The notes below the pieces were generated by a model that saw only the letters and a list, made by a program, of their open reading frames with translations, made no database searches and had not been told where the DNA came from. 64,000 nucleotides of DNA from AP-15 sp963755435 (GTDB lineage Bacteria > Pseudomonadota > Alphaproteobacteria > ATCC43930 > CGMCC-115725), in assembly GCA_963755435.1 (NCBI GenBank), contig CAVWJX010000005.1, positions 744,001-808,000 on the forward strand, read 5' to 3'. Below, piece by piece: positions 26,674 through 36,265 of this stretch (position 1 is the first letter of the stretch; each line of letters opens with the position of its first letter). The position numbers and the translations under genes were made by a program.

Positions 26674-27381
26674 TTACAGCGCCATCAGCCGGTCGAGCCT
26701 GGTCTTGTCGGCGCGCAATTCGCCGGCGTCGCCGGAATAGCGGATCGTGCCCTTTTCCAGCACATAGACCCGGTCGGCCAGCGCCAGCGCAAAATCCACA
26801 CCCTGCTCGGCGAGCAGGATGGTCAGGCCTTGCGCCTTCAATTCGCCGATCTTGTCGCGCAGCATCTCAACCACCAGCGGCGCCAGCCCCTCGGACGGCT
26901 CGTCGAGCAGCAACAGTTCCGGGTTGCCGAGGAGGGTGCGGGCGATCGTCAGCATCTGCTGCTCGCCGCCCGAGAGAAAACCGCCGCGCTGGTCGCGCCG
27001 CTCGCGCAGGATCGGAAACAGTTCGCCGACCGTCTCGATCGTCCAATGGCCGGGCCGGCGCGCGGCGCGGGCGCCGACTTCGAGGTTTTCGCGCACGGTC
27101 AGCTCGGCAAAGATGCGGCGGTCCTCCGGGACAAAGCCGATGCCGGCGCGGGCCACCCGATGCGGCGCCCAGCCGGCGATGTCGCGGCCGTGCCAACGGA
27201 TGCGGCCGCTGCCGGGCGGGGTCAGCCCCATGACCGAGCGCATCGTCGTCGTCTTGCCGACCCCGTTGCGGCCCAATAGCGAGACGCATTCGCCGGCGGC
27301 GATCTCGAGCGAGATGCCGAACAGCACGCGGCTCAGGCCGTAAGCGGTGTGGACCTCGTCGAGCGCCAGGAGCGGGGTCAT
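26674..27381 (-). CDS. livF: Branched-chain amino acid-type ABC transporter ATP-binding protein LivF
   Basis: A 235-residue ABC ATPase of the LivF type. Walker A is GRNGVGKTTT at about residue 38, the signature is LSGGEQQ near 138, and Walker B is LLLLDEPSEGLAP near 157. LivF and LivG form the ATPase pair of HAAT importers. The stop of livG overlaps this start as ATGA at 27378-27381. It is the last gene of a six-gene minus-strand set from the P1 peptidase to livF. Substrates may be branched-chain amino acids, amides or short peptides. Confidence 0.93.
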   Translation of the reverse strand: MTPLLALDEVHTAYGLSRVLFGISLEIAAGECVSLLGRNGVGKTTTMRSVMGLTPPGSGRIRWHGRDIAGWAPHRVARAGIGFVPEDRRIFAELTVRENLEVGARAARRPGHWTIETVGELFPILRERRDQRGGFLSGGEQQMLTIARTLLGNPELLLLDEPSEGLAPLVVEMLRDKIGELKAQGLTILLAEQGVDFALALADRVYVLEKGTIRYSGDAGELRADKTRLDRLMAL

Positions 27382-28115
27382 GCATGGCCGCCGAGATAGA
27401 CGCGGCGCACCTCGGGGTCGGCGCGCATTTCGGCCGGCGTACCCTCGGCCAAGAGCCGGCCCTGATGCAGCACCGCGATCTTTTCGGCGATGCCGAACAC
27501 CACCTCCATGTCGTGCTCGGTGAACAAGAGGGTCAGGCCGCGCTCGCCGGCGATGCGCTCGAGCAGCTGCATCGTCTGGTGCGTCTCGCTCGCCGACATG
27601 CCCGCGGTGGGCTCGTCGAGCAGCAGCACCCGGGGGTCGCTGGCCAGAGCGATGCCGAGCTCGAGCTGCTTCTGATTGCCGTAGCTGAGCGTGCCAGCGA
27701 CCGCGCGCGGCTCGTGGCCGAGGCCGATCGAGGCGAGCAGGGCGGTGGTGTCGCCGCGGTAGAAATCCTCCGAACGAGACCAGAAATTGCGGCCCCGGCC
27801 GCGATGGGCGAGAAATGCCGCCTGGACGTTTTCAAACACCGAAAGTTGCGGAAAGATGTTGGTGCGCTGAAACGAGCGGCCGACGCCCAGGCGGCAGATG
27901 CGATGCGGCGGCGCGCCGGTGATGTCGCGGCCGTCGAGCAGCACCTGTCCGCCATCCGGCAGCAGATGGCCGGTGATCAGGTTGAAAAAGGTCGATTTGC
28001 CAGCGCCGTTAGGGCCGATCACCGCGGCGATCTGACGGGTCGCGACGGTCAGGCTGACACCGCCGACGGCGACAAAGCCGGCAAACGATTTGCGCAGCTC
28101 ATGCACCTCAAGCAT
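27378..28115 (-). CDS. livG: Branched-chain amino acid-type ABC transporter ATP-binding protein LivG
   Basis: A 245-residue ABC ATPase of the LivG type. Walker A is GPNGAGKST near residue 36, the signature region reads LSYGNQKQLE (the LivG-type variant of LSGGQ) and Walker B is LLLDEPTAGMS. The ATG at 28115 gives normal length; the frame upstream runs into livM. The start overlaps the end of livM by 8 bases and its stop overlaps livF, so the operon is tightly coupled. Confidence 0.93.
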   Translation of the reverse strand: MLEVHELRKSFAGFVAVGGVSLTVATRQIAAVIGPNGAGKSTFFNLITGHLLPDGGQVLLDGRDITGAPPHRICRLGVGRSFQRTNIFPQLSVFENVQAAFLAHRGRGRNFWSRSEDFYRGDTTALLASIGLGHEPRAVAGTLSYGNQKQLELGIALASDPRVLLLDEPTAGMSASETHQTMQLLERIAGERGLTLLFTEHDMEVVFGIAEKIAVLHQGRLLAEGTPAEMRADPEVRRVYLGGHA

Positions 28116-29103
28116 CGCGCCCGGCCAGATGGCGGCGCACCGCCCGGAACCCGGCGACCAGGCCGCCAACGATGCCGCCCGGAAAGACGAACAGCAGCAC
28201 CAACAGGATGACGCCGAGCACGAACGGCCAATATTGGGTGTAGTCGGTGATCTCCTGGTTGAGCCAGACCAGGGCCAAGGCGCCGACCGGCGGACCCCAG
28301 AAATAGCCCATGCCGCCGAGGATCGTCATGATCATGACCTCGGCCGATTTCGACCAGAACACGTAATCGGCAAAGACGCCGCGGTTGAAGATGCCATAGA
28401 GCGCGCCGGCGAGCCCGGCAAAACCGCCGGCGGCGACAAAGGCGGCGAGCTCGTAAGCCCGCACGTTGAGACCGATCGCGGCGGCCCGCTCCGGGTTGTC
28501 GCGGATCGTTGTCAGCATGCGGCCGAACGGCGAGCGCACCACCCGCCACAGGATCGCCAACGAGACCGCGACCAGGGCCAGGGTCACCAGGTAAAAGCGG
28601 TCGCCGGAGCCGAGCTCGCGCAGCCCGGGAACCGCCGCCATCCAGTGCATATCGGGATAGGGGATCTCCGGCAGGCCCTGGTCGCCGCCGGTCACCGCAT
28701 TCCATTTGTAGGCGACGGCCCAGACGATCTGCGAGAACGCCAAGGTCAGCATCGCGAAATAGATCCGGGTCAGCCGGACGCAGAAATAGCCCGAAACCAG
28801 CGCAAACAGCGCGGCCCCCAGCCCGGCCGCCGGAAACGCGACGCTGAACGGGACCCCATAGGTTTTCATCAGGATCCCGCAGACATAGGCGCCGACCCCG
28901 AAATAGGCGACATGGCCAAAGGATACCAGCCCGGTGGTGCCGAGCAGCAAATTGAGGCTTGCGGCAAAGAGGGCGTCGATCGCGATCTGCGTCGCCAGAA
29001 AGGTATCGTAGCGCGAGCCCAGCCACGGGACCCAGAACGCGACCAAAAACACCAGCAATGTCCATGGGACGGCGCGGGCGGACGGGAACCGGCGCCGGGT
29101 CAT
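28108..29103 (-). CDS. livM: Branched-chain amino acid-type ABC transporter permease LivM
   Basis: A 331-residue polytopic inner-membrane permease of the LivM type, with eight or more predicted transmembrane segments beginning at PWTLLVFLVAFWVPWL. The cytoplasmic ATPase-contact loop is in the FGRMLTTIRDNPERAAAIG region, the EAA-like signature of HAAT permeases. The start ATG at 29103 overlaps the livH stop as ATGA. It pairs with LivH to form the transport channel. Confidence 0.93.
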   Translation of the reverse strand: MTRRRFPSARAVPWTLLVFLVAFWVPWLGSRYDTFLATQIAIDALFAASLNLLLGTTGLVSFGHVAYFGVGAYVCGILMKTYGVPFSVAFPAAGLGAALFALVSGYFCVRLTRIYFAMLTLAFSQIVWAVAYKWNAVTGGDQGLPEIPYPDMHWMAAVPGLRELGSGDRFYLVTLALVAVSLAILWRVVRSPFGRMLTTIRDNPERAAAIGLNVRAYELAAFVAAGGFAGLAGALYGIFNRGVFADYVFWSKSAEVMIMTILGGMGYFWGPPVGALALVWLNQEITDYTQYWPFVLGVILLVLLFVFPGGIVGGLVAGFRAVRRHLAGRDA

Positions 29104-29981
29104 CGAATCGGCCGGCCGAACAGGCCCCACGGGCGGATGACCAGGATCACCGCCATCAGCGCATAGACCGAAAACAGCGAGAAACCGGGAAAGATCAGGA
29201 TGCCGAACGAGAGCACCTGGCCGTAGATCACCGATCCCCAAAATGTGCCCCAGAACGAGCCGAGCCCGCCGATCACCACGACGATGAAGGCCTGGACGAT
29301 GATCAGCACGTCCATCCCCGGGACGATGCTTTCGATCGGCGTGACCAAGGCGCCGCTCAACCCGGCAAGAAACGAGCTGACGACGAACATCCCGGTATAG
29401 AGGGCGCCAACATTGGCCCCCAGCGCATCGAGCATCTCGCGGTCATAGGCGGCCGCCCGCACCATTCGGCCGGCGCTGCTGCGGGTCAGCACCAGCCAGA
29501 CGGCAACGGCGATGGCGGGCCCGAGGGCGATGATAAACAGATTGTAATAGGGCTGGGTGGTGCCGAAGATCCGGATGCTGCCATCGAGCAGCCGCGGCCC
29601 TGACACCGAGAGTTGGCCGGTGCCCCAGGTATACTTGGCGATGTCGCCGAAGATCAGCACCAGCGCGTAGGTCAGCAACAGCTGATAAAGCTCGTCGCGG
29701 CCATAGAGGTGGCGCAGCAGCAGCCGCTCGACGATGCCGCCGAGGACGGCGATTGCCAGCGCCGCGAAGATCGCCGCGACCCAGAACGCTCCGCCGACCG
29801 GATGGAGCCATTGCATCGCCTGCCAGGCAAGATAGGCGCCGAGCATGTAAAACGAGCCATGCGCGAAGTTGAGGACGCGCATCACGCCAAACACCAGGGA
29901 CAGCCCCGAGGCGATCAGAAACAGGAACATCGCCGCGGTCAGGCCGCCCATGAACTGGCTGAACAGAAACGACGCCGCCAC
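29100..29981 (-). CDS. livH: Branched-chain amino acid-type ABC transporter permease LivH
   Basis: A 293-residue polytopic inner-membrane permease of the LivH type. It begins with hydrophobic segments that include AMFLFLIASGLSLVFGVMRV and the LNFAHGSFYMLGAY motif characteristic of LivH. The EAA-like loop is AGRMVRAAAYDREMLDALG. The start is a GTG; GGGAG lies about 12 bases upstream. It lies 69 bases after the livK stop. Confidence 0.92.
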   Translation of the reverse strand: MAASFLFSQFMGGLTAAMFLFLIASGLSLVFGVMRVLNFAHGSFYMLGAYLAWQAMQWLHPVGGAFWVAAIFAALAIAVLGGIVERLLLRHLYGRDELYQLLLTYALVLIFGDIAKYTWGTGQLSVSGPRLLDGSIRIFGTTQPYYNLFIIALGPAIAVAVWLVLTRSSAGRMVRAAAYDREMLDALGANVGALYTGMFVVSSFLAGLSGALVTPIESIVPGMDVLIIVQAFIVVVIGGLGSFWGTFWGSVIYGQVLSFGILIFPGFSLFSVYALMAVILVIRPWGLFGRPIR

Positions 29982-30050
29982 CGCCGTTCAAACTCCCAAA
30001 TCGCGTGCCGAGGGCGGCGTTCGCAGGCGTGCGCGGCTGCGCCGCCGCCG

Positions 30051-31250
30051 TCAGTTGGTCGCCGCAGTGGGCGGCAAGAATTTCGGGTTCTTCATGACGG
30101 CAAAGGGATAGGCCGCATTCTTAACCATCTGGCCCCAGAACTCGCCGGCGTCGGTCTCGTGAGTTTTCGGGTTGATGGTGCGCTTGCCGACCGGGGTATC
30201 GAAGGTCAGGCCGAGCAGGGCCTGGGAGACCTGCTGCTCATTGGTGTTGCCGGCCTTCTTGATGGCATCGGCGAGGGCCTCGATCAACTCGTATCCCATG
30301 ACCGCCCAGCCCGAGCCGTATTTGGAGTTCATGAACGCCTTCAGGTGCTGCTCGAAGGCCTTGTGCGCCGGCGGCTCGCCAGCGCCCCAAACCACCGGAT
30401 CGTAGGTATCGGACCAGATGCCATAGGGATAATCGGTGCCGAGCGCCTGCGCTTCGTCGACGGTCCCGACCTCGGCGCCATCGGCCAGCCGGTTATCGAT
30501 CGCCTTGAAGTAGCCGAGCGGCGCTGCTTCCTTGGCGAAGGTCACAAAATCGCCGCCATACTCATCGCAATATACGGCATCCGGCTTCTTGCCCAACTGC
30601 GCCGTTATAAACGGCGTAAAATCGGGCTCGCCGAGCTTGGGCCATTCCTGGTCGACGATCTGAATGTCTGGCCGCATCTGCTTGATATACTTTACAAATG
30701 CAGCGACCGCATCGCGCCCATAGGCGTAATCGGGAGCGATCGTGGCGATCCGCTTGACGTTGGTCCATTTGGCCATGACGATCGCCCCGGCATGGCCTTC
30801 AATGTCGGTGTTGGAGCTAAGCCGGAAAATATAGGGATGCAGATTTTCCGGTGCGGTCAGCCGGGTGGTCTTGGCCACCGGCGCCACAAAGACGATCTTG
30901 TTCTCCTTGGCGATCGTCGACACCGCCGGCGCCTCTGCCGAGGTCAAGGTTCCGGCCAGGAAGTCGACGTTGTCCTTGATGATCAGTTCGCGCGCGAGGC
31001 GCACTGCCTCATCGGCGTTGGCCTTGCTGTCGCGTGACAGCAGTTCGAGCTTTCTGCCGAGAACGCCGCCCTTGGCATTGATTTCCTTGACCGCCAGCTC
31101 GGCGCCTTTCAGCACCGGAACGCCGTAAACCGCGGCCGGACCCGATAACGGGATCGGAAACCCGATCTTGATCGGCTCGGCGGCCGACGCCGCCACCGGC
31201 ATCAGCAGGATCAGCGCACCACCAAGCGCCAGAATATGACGGCGGAACAT
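30051..31250 (-). CDS. livK: Periplasmic substrate-binding protein of liv-type ABC transporter
   Basis: A 399-residue type I periplasmic-binding protein. A signal peptide (MFRRHILALGGALILLMPVA, then ASAAEP) leads into the IKIGFPIPLSGPAAVYG start typical of Leu/Ile/Val-binding proteins and of amide-binding AmiC-like members. The ATG at 31250 has GGAGG 7 bases upstream; an in-frame ATG two codons earlier lies too close to it. It is followed by livH, M, G and F. The ligand may be an amino acid, a short peptide or an aromatic acid. Confidence 0.9.
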   Translation of the reverse strand: MFRRHILALGGALILLMPVAASAAEPIKIGFPIPLSGPAAVYGVPVLKGAELAVKEINAKGGVLGRKLELLSRDSKANADEAVRLARELIIKDNVDFLAGTLTSAEAPAVSTIAKENKIVFVAPVAKTTRLTAPENLHPYIFRLSSNTDIEGHAGAIVMAKWTNVKRIATIAPDYAYGRDAVAAFVKYIKQMRPDIQIVDQEWPKLGEPDFTPFITAQLGKKPDAVYCDEYGGDFVTFAKEAAPLGYFKAIDNRLADGAEVGTVDEAQALGTDYPYGIWSDTYDPVVWGAGEPPAHKAFEQHLKAFMNSKYGSGWAVMGYELIEALADAIKKAGNTNEQQVSQALLGLTFDTPVGKRTINPKTHETDAGEFWGQMVKNAAYPFAVMKNPKFLPPTAATN

Positions 31251-31322
31251 GACCATACCTCCCCGTTGTCGGCACGTTTTTAGCATTCTTGGTTCGCATT
31301 TGGTTGAAGCCGTCGGTTGCTG

Positions 31323-32357
31323 TCAAGCGCTGTGCGGCCGCGCCCAGCGCCGGCGCCAATTCGGCACGCCGCCCAGCGGCTCGGCGATGGTCAGCGCGCG
31401 CATCACCGCGCGCGCCAGGCAATCCGCCGCGGCAGCACCCAGCCGCAGCAGCGTCTCGGGCGGCGCTGGCGGTCCGGCGCCGGTCGACAACGCGAACACG
31501 CTGTCGCCGTCGAACGGGGTGTGGATCGGGCGGATCGCGCGGGCGAGCCCGTCCTGCGCCATGATCGCCAGCCGCCGGCAGCCGCCCTTGTCGAGTGCCG
31601 TATCGGTGGCGACCACCGCGAGCGTCGTGTTGGCGCCGGCGACGATGGCTTTGCAGCCCGAGAAATCCTGCGGGTCGAGCGGGCGATCGGGCGCCGGCGG
31701 CTGTGCCTCGATCTCGCCGGGTAGCGCCAGTTCGGCGGCCCAGAAGCGCCCGCAATCGGGCCGCACCGCCGAGCCCCAGCTGTTGACCGCGACGATCGCG
31801 CCGACCGTGGCGCCGTTGGCGAGCACGGCCGATGCGCTGCCGAGGCCGCCCTTGAGCCCTCCGGCCAGGGCGCCGAGGCCGGCCCCGGCATTGCCCTGCA
31901 CGAATTCCGCCGCCGCGGCCTCGACCGCGCGCCGGCCGAGCGCGCGATAGGGTGGTTCGCCCGACCACACCTGCCGGCCCGGAAAGCCGAGGTCGAACAG
32001 GATCGCCGCCGGCACGATCGGGACCCGGATCGCCGGCGAGCGCGCGGCCGAGCCGACGGCAAAGCCGCGGCCGTTGGCGGCGAGCCAGTCCATCACCCCG
32101 CCCGCGGCGTCGAGGCCAAAAGCCGAGCCGCCGGACAGTACCACGGCGTCGATCCGGTCGACCAGCGCATCGGCGCCGAGCAATTCGGTCTCGCGGGCGC
32201 CGGGTGCGCCGCCGCGGACATCGACCGAAGCGGTTGCCGGCGCTGTCGCCAGCACCACCGTCGTGCCCGTAACGCCGTCGATATCCTCGGCCTGGCCAAC
32301 CAGGATGCCCGGCACGTCGGTGATCAGGTTGCGCGCTCCATGTGCAGCCACAGCCAT
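31323..32357 (-). CDS. P1-family (DmpA-like) self-processing aminopeptidase
   Basis: A 344-residue P1 peptidase, related to L-aminopeptidase D-Ala-esterase/amidase DmpA. N-terminal-nucleophile autoprocessing is expected at the G-A-N-T-T motif near residue 242, where the threonine becomes the free nucleophile. Other family blocks are VVLSGGSAFGLDAAGGVM near residue 73 and AIVAVNSWGSA near 190. No signal peptide is seen. The gene is 72 bases upstream of livK on the same strand, so cleavage of peptides or D-amino-acid amides may be linked to import by the liv transporter. The ATG at 32357 is chosen; a start further upstream cannot be excluded. Confidence 0.88.
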   Translation of the reverse strand: MAVAAHGARNLITDVPGILVGQAEDIDGVTGTTVVLATAPATASVDVRGGAPGARETELLGADALVDRIDAVVLSGGSAFGLDAAGGVMDWLAANGRGFAVGSAARSPAIRVPIVPAAILFDLGFPGRQVWSGEPPYRALGRRAVEAAAAEFVQGNAGAGLGALAGGLKGGLGSASAVLANGATVGAIVAVNSWGSAVRPDCGRFWAAELALPGEIEAQPPAPDRPLDPQDFSGCKAIVAGANTTLAVVATDTALDKGGCRRLAIMAQDGLARAIRPIHTPFDGDSVFALSTGAGPPAPPETLLRLGAAAADCLARAVMRALTIAEPLGGVPNWRRRWARPHSA

Positions 32358-32807
32358 TCCTTTCGACAGGCAACAGGTCAAAGCGGCGCGTTTAGCGCGG
32401 CGCGCCGCCGCCGGCGAACGGTCCAGCCGGGCGAGCCGCGATATCGCCGATTTCACCGAGCGACGTCCCGGCGGTGGGCCACTCCGCTAGACGCCCGGCG
32501 CCACTAGCGGTTTCGGCTCGAAGCGCCGGGCTTTCGTGGCGTGGCCACGATCTGTCGAGGAGCCGATCGCGACTCTTCAAGGGCTCCCTTGTCGCTTGGC
32601 AGAGAACGACCGGGATGGCCGCGACCGTGATAAAGAGCGCCGATTGGGTGGGTCGTCGCCTGGGACGAGGCAGCCGCGCGTCAAGTTTACTGCTGCGGGT
32701 CGACCTCGCCTTCGGAGGACCGTATTTGTCGGAAAGAATTACCCCGGAGCTGGCCCGCTCGGCTTCGCTTGGGACGAGGCCCGCGGGTCACCAAGGCCGC
32801 TGCCGGA
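32358..32807. other. Non-coding spacer, 450 bases
   Basis: Lies between the P1 peptidase start and the MucR stop, both on the minus strand. I find no open frame with good coding composition, no RNA gene and no repeat. It presumably holds the promoter of the peptidase and liv operon. Confidence 0.4.
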
Positions 32808-33245
32808 TCAGCTGCGGGCGCGTCGGGTTTTGGCCCGCATCCGGCCGCGCTTGCGGCCGAGCCCCAGCTGCTTGGCCATCGCCGAGCGCTGCTCGGAGTA
32901 GGCCGGGGCGGTCAGCGGATGGTCGCTGGGTAAATTCCACCGCCGCAAGTATTCGGCGACCTGCAGACCATGCTTGGTTCCGAGATGGCGGCGCAACGTT
33001 TTGCCACGGAACCCGCATTCCAGGCATACCACATGACCGTGCTGCACTGATCTTTTGACCGGAACGGCCGGCAGACGCAGCGATGATTGCTGAGCCGGCA
33101 TTCCGAGATGCCGGATCGCTTGGTCGACCGAAATAATCAGGGCCGAAAGCTGCTCCGGCGCCAAACTATGGTTGCCGACATAGCTGGCGATGATCTTGGT
33201 CACTGGACGCAAATCTCCGCCTTTTGGCGTGGTGTCGTTACTCAT
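32808..33245 (-). CDS. mucR: MucR/Ros-family transcriptional regulator
   Basis: A 145-residue MucR/Ros protein. The prokaryotic zinc finger is complete: C74, C77, H87 and H92 with spacing CX2CX9HX4H. The N-terminal region (VTKIIASYVGNHSLAPEQL) is the usual dimerisation part, and the C-terminal RKRGRMRAKTRR tail is basic. Family members are global repressors that bind A+T-rich DNA and often control exopolysaccharide, motility or cell-cycle genes in alphaproteobacteria. The ATG at 33245 was chosen by family N terminus; a GGAG lies about 11 bases upstream. Confidence 0.92.
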   Translation of the reverse strand: MSNDTTPKGGDLRPVTKIIASYVGNHSLAPEQLSALIISVDQAIRHLGMPAQQSSLRLPAVPVKRSVQHGHVVCLECGFRGKTLRRHLGTKHGLQVAEYLRRWNLPSDHPLTAPAYSEQRSAMAKQLGLGRKRGRMRAKTRRARS

Positions 33246-33680
33246 CGCCGCATATCTCCCGGGCGCTTGGTTTAAGCCGCTCCTTTTACGGCAATTGACG
33301 AAGAGATCAAACAAATTCTCGACATCTTGGCAATGTTCGCCTCCATCTCCTTGTGATCGGCTTTGGCAATGTCGGGCAATTCCGAACGCAAGTAGAATTT
33401 CGCAACACCGGCCGAGCAAACCCGGTTTGCGAACTCCGGCGCGCGATCCGCACTGGCGATGCTGCCTGGCAATGGGCGAATTCGTCTTCGGACGAGGTCG
33501 AATCGATTGCAGCTTTGGCGACCCGCGCGCCTCTGTGCGATTTCAAGCAACCCCGCGAATTGAGGAAGGGGCCGCGCCGCAAGCGGATGGCGCGAAGCCG
33601 CGAGCGCCGCCGCACGGCATTTGGGTGCATTCGGCGCCATGCCGCGGCGGCTGTGCAGGCCGACCGGCTGGGTCCGAGCG
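33246..33680. other. Non-coding spacer, 435 bases, mucR promoter region
   Basis: The stretch between the mucR start and the methyltransferase stop. The first 150 bases are relatively A+T-rich (for example 33290-33420), as expected of a promoter region, and mucR genes are often autoregulated. Several long open frames here in both directions are composition-driven and lack a plausible start site. I cannot mark individual elements. Confidence 0.4.
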
Positions 33681-34511
33681 TTATTCGGGCGGTGCCGCTC
33701 CGGGGGCTGGGGCGGGGACCACGCCGCGCGCCGCCCAGGCGGTTGCGGCCATCGCCCGCGGCCCGTCGGCGGCGCCGGCGAGATAGGCGCGGCGCACCCA
33801 TTGCGCGAGACGCTCCAGCTGGTCCGGCGTGAGCCCTTTGACATAATCGCCGACCGGCCCCTGGGCACGTTCGATCGGCTCCCAATAATCGGCGAAATCG
33901 CGGTATTGCTGATGGATCGTCAGCGAACAGGCGTCGACCGCCTCGAACCCAGCGTCACGAAACGCCGCGGCGAGCTCGTTCGGGCCGCAGAGCGGGCTCG
34001 AAAAATGGCGGGCGCGCGCCCGGTCCGCGGTCGGATCGAGGGCTGCGGCGGTGTCCCAGAACATCCGCTGATATAGAAGGCCGCCCGGGAAGTCCCAGAC
34101 CGCGGCGGCGACCACGCCGCCCGGGCGGGTGACCCGCCGCATCGCCTCGAGAGCGCGGCCGGGAGCGGACATGAAATTGAGCGCCAGCTGCGAAAACGTG
34201 CGGTCGAAACTGGCGGCGGGAAAGTCGAGCGCGGCGGCGTCGCCGGCGACAAAGCGCAGCCGCCGGTCGGCCGAGCGCGCGGCAGCGTAGGCGATATAAG
34301 GCTCGGCGATATCGATGCCGACGATCGCGGCGGGCTCCGGCCGGGCGGCGAGCGCGAGGGCGAGGCTGCCGGTGCCGCAGCCGACATCGAGCACCCGCTC
34401 GCCGGGGCCGAGCCCGGCCCAGGCGATTAGCCGATCCGCCAATAGCGGGCTCCAGCGCCCCATCAGCTGCTGATAGGCCTCGGCGTCGTTCGCGGTATAG
34501 CGCGACGGCAT
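33681..34511 (-). CDS. Class I SAM-dependent methyltransferase
   Basis: A 276-residue methyltransferase with a Rossmann-type core. Motif I is VLDVGCGTGSLALAL near residue 42, motif II the GIDIAEPYI acidic strand, and the post-I loop reads FVAGDAAALDFPAASFD. The composition fits UbiE/Methyltransf_11-type enzymes acting on small molecules. The ATG at 34511 begins MPSRYTAND. It lies 50 bases after the ABC-2 permease stop on the same strand. The substrate is not predictable. Confidence 0.87.
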   Translation of the reverse strand: MPSRYTANDAEAYQQLMGRWSPLLADRLIAWAGLGPGERVLDVGCGTGSLALALAARPEPAAIVGIDIAEPYIAYAAARSADRRLRFVAGDAAALDFPAASFDRTFSQLALNFMSAPGRALEAMRRVTRPGGVVAAAVWDFPGGLLYQRMFWDTAAALDPTADRARARHFSSPLCGPNELAAAFRDAGFEAVDACSLTIHQQYRDFADYWEPIERAQGPVGDYVKGLTPDQLERLAQWVRRAYLAGAADGPRAMAATAWAARGVVPAPAPGAAPPE

Positions 34512-34561
34512 CGGCAACCCTCCTTGGTTGAACTCGGCCAGTCGCCGCGTCGGCCGCCTGC

Positions 34562-35404
34562 TCACTCCCCCATCTGTAGGAGCGCGCCGCGCTGGCGGGC
34601 GTCGCGAAAGGCCCAGAAGAAGACCGCGGTCCCGAGCGCCAACCAGACCAGGTCGAGCCCCGCCGCGGTCAGCAAATAGCCGGCGTGGAAGACGTGTTGG
34701 AACAGCACCGCGCGCATGCCCTCGAACACATAGGTCGAAGGCAACGCCCAGGCGACGTGCTGCAGCCAATGCGGCAGGATCGACACCGGGTAATAGACCG
34801 CACTGATCGGCGACAGAGTGAAGACGGCGAGCCAGGCCAGGCTTTCGGCCCCCATGCCGTGACGCAGGATCATCCCGCAGATGGCCAGCCCCAACGCCCA
34901 GCCCATCGCCAGCAGCACCGCAAAGAACGCGATGAGCGGCGCGCCCAGCGAAAAGATCGAATAGTGATAGAGCAGGATCGCCAGCAAGGCCGCCGGCACG
35001 ACCCCGATCAGCACCCGGATCAGGCTCATCGACAACAGTGCCGCGACCCATTCGACGGGCCGCAGCGGGGTCACGAACAGGTGGCCGAGGTTGCGCGCCC
35101 ACATCTCTTCGAGAAACGAGATCGACAGGCCGAGCTGGCCGCGGAACAATACGTCCCACAGCATGACCGCGGCCAGAAGCACGCCAAATGCGCGGAACAC
35201 ATAATTGCTGTTGACGTAGAGGAACTGGCTCATGAACCCCCAGATCAGCATCTGCAAGGTCGGCCAGTAGAGCAGCTCAAGTGTGCGCGGCCACGAGCTG
35301 CGCAGCAGATAAAGATAGCGCAGCAGCATCGCCCAGACCCGGCCGGAAGAAAAGCCGCTGCCGTCGGCCGCCGCTACCCGACTGCCGATATCCGGCCGGT
35401 TCAC
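34562..35404 (-). CDS. ABC-2 type transporter permease
   Basis: A 280-residue inner-membrane permease of the ABC-2 exporter type with six predicted transmembrane segments; SQFLYVNSN and the LPPHWLQH-like PHWLQHVAWALPSTYVFEGM block are typical. The GTG start at 35404 overlaps the ATPase stop as GTGA, so the two are translationally coupled. This kind of pair exports drugs, polysaccharides or lipid-linked molecules; the cargo is unknown. Confidence 0.88.
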   Translation of the reverse strand: MNRPDIGSRVAAADGSGFSSGRVWAMLLRYLYLLRSSWPRTLELLYWPTLQMLIWGFMSQFLYVNSNYVFRAFGVLLAAVMLWDVLFRGQLGLSISFLEEMWARNLGHLFVTPLRPVEWVAALLSMSLIRVLIGVVPAALLAILLYHYSIFSLGAPLIAFFAVLLAMGWALGLAICGMILRHGMGAESLAWLAVFTLSPISAVYYPVSILPHWLQHVAWALPSTYVFEGMRAVLFQHVFHAGYLLTAAGLDLVWLALGTAVFFWAFRDARQRGALLQMGE

Positions 35405-36153
35405 GACACCGGCTCCAGCTCGGGCGGGGATTGCCGCACGATATGCAAAAACACCTCTTCGAGGTTGGCCCGGCCGTAGCGCTCGATCAGCGCCGGCGGG
35501 CTGCCGCGGTCGACGATTTTGCCGGCCTTCATCATCAGCACGTCCGAGCACAGCCGCTCGACCTCGGCCATGTTGTGCGAGGCCATCAGGATGGTGGCCC
35601 CGCTGCGCGCGCGCCAATCTTCGAGATAGCCGCGCACCCAGTCGCCGGTGTCGGGGTCGAGCGAGGCGGTGGGCTCGTCGAGCAGCAACAGCTCGGGTTC
35701 GTTCAGCAACGCCTTGGCGAGCGCCACGCGGGTCTTCTGCCCGGCCGAGAGCTTGCCCGCCGGGCGGTCGAGGAAGCCGCCGATCTGCAGATCCTCGGCC
35801 AAGCTTTCGATGCGCTCGCGGCGCCGCCGCAGGCCGTAGAGCCGGGCGTAGATCAGCAAATTCTGACGCACGGTGAGGCGATGCGGCAGATCGACAAAGG
35901 GTGAGGAAAAGTTCATCCGCGGCAATGCCCGGTAGCGATGGCGCAGCATGTCTTCGCCTAGCACCTCGACCCGGCCCGAGGTCGGCAGCAGCAGGCCGAG
36001 CAGGATCGAGATGGTCGTGGTCTTGCCGGCGCCGTTACCGCCGAGCAATGCCGCGGTCGTGCCGCGCAGGACGGTAAAGCTGATCTTGTCGACCGCGACC
36101 GCGCCGGGATAACGCTTGACCAGGTTGTCGACGGCGATGGCAGGCGCGGGCAT
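35401..36153 (-). CDS. ABC transporter ATP-binding protein (ABC-2 exporter)
   Basis: A 250-residue ATPase. Walker A is GGNGAGKTTT near residue 39, the signature reads LSAGQKTR (a variant of LSGGQ) near 136, Walker B is LLLLDEPTASLDP near 155, and the H-loop is ASHNMAEVE. The ATG at 36153 gives family-typical length. The frame upstream is open but lies in the RegB promoter region. Its start is about 112 bases from the divergent regB start, so the two units share a regulatory region. Confidence 0.92.
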   Translation of the reverse strand: MPAPAIAVDNLVKRYPGAVAVDKISFTVLRGTTAALLGGNGAGKTTTISILLGLLLPTSGRVEVLGEDMLRHRYRALPRMNFSSPFVDLPHRLTVRQNLLIYARLYGLRRRRERIESLAEDLQIGGFLDRPAGKLSAGQKTRVALAKALLNEPELLLLDEPTASLDPDTGDWVRGYLEDWRARSGATILMASHNMAEVERLCSDVLMMKAGKIVDRGSPPALIERYGRANLEEVFLHIVRQSPPELEPVS

Positions 36154-36265
36154 CGCCCCTATATGGCGCATCAGCAGCCGATCGGCCAGCATCGGGCTAG
36201 CAGCGGCGGCGGCGACCCGCCAAACTGTGGATCGGACAACCGATGCGAGTTGGCAAGACCCTGAC

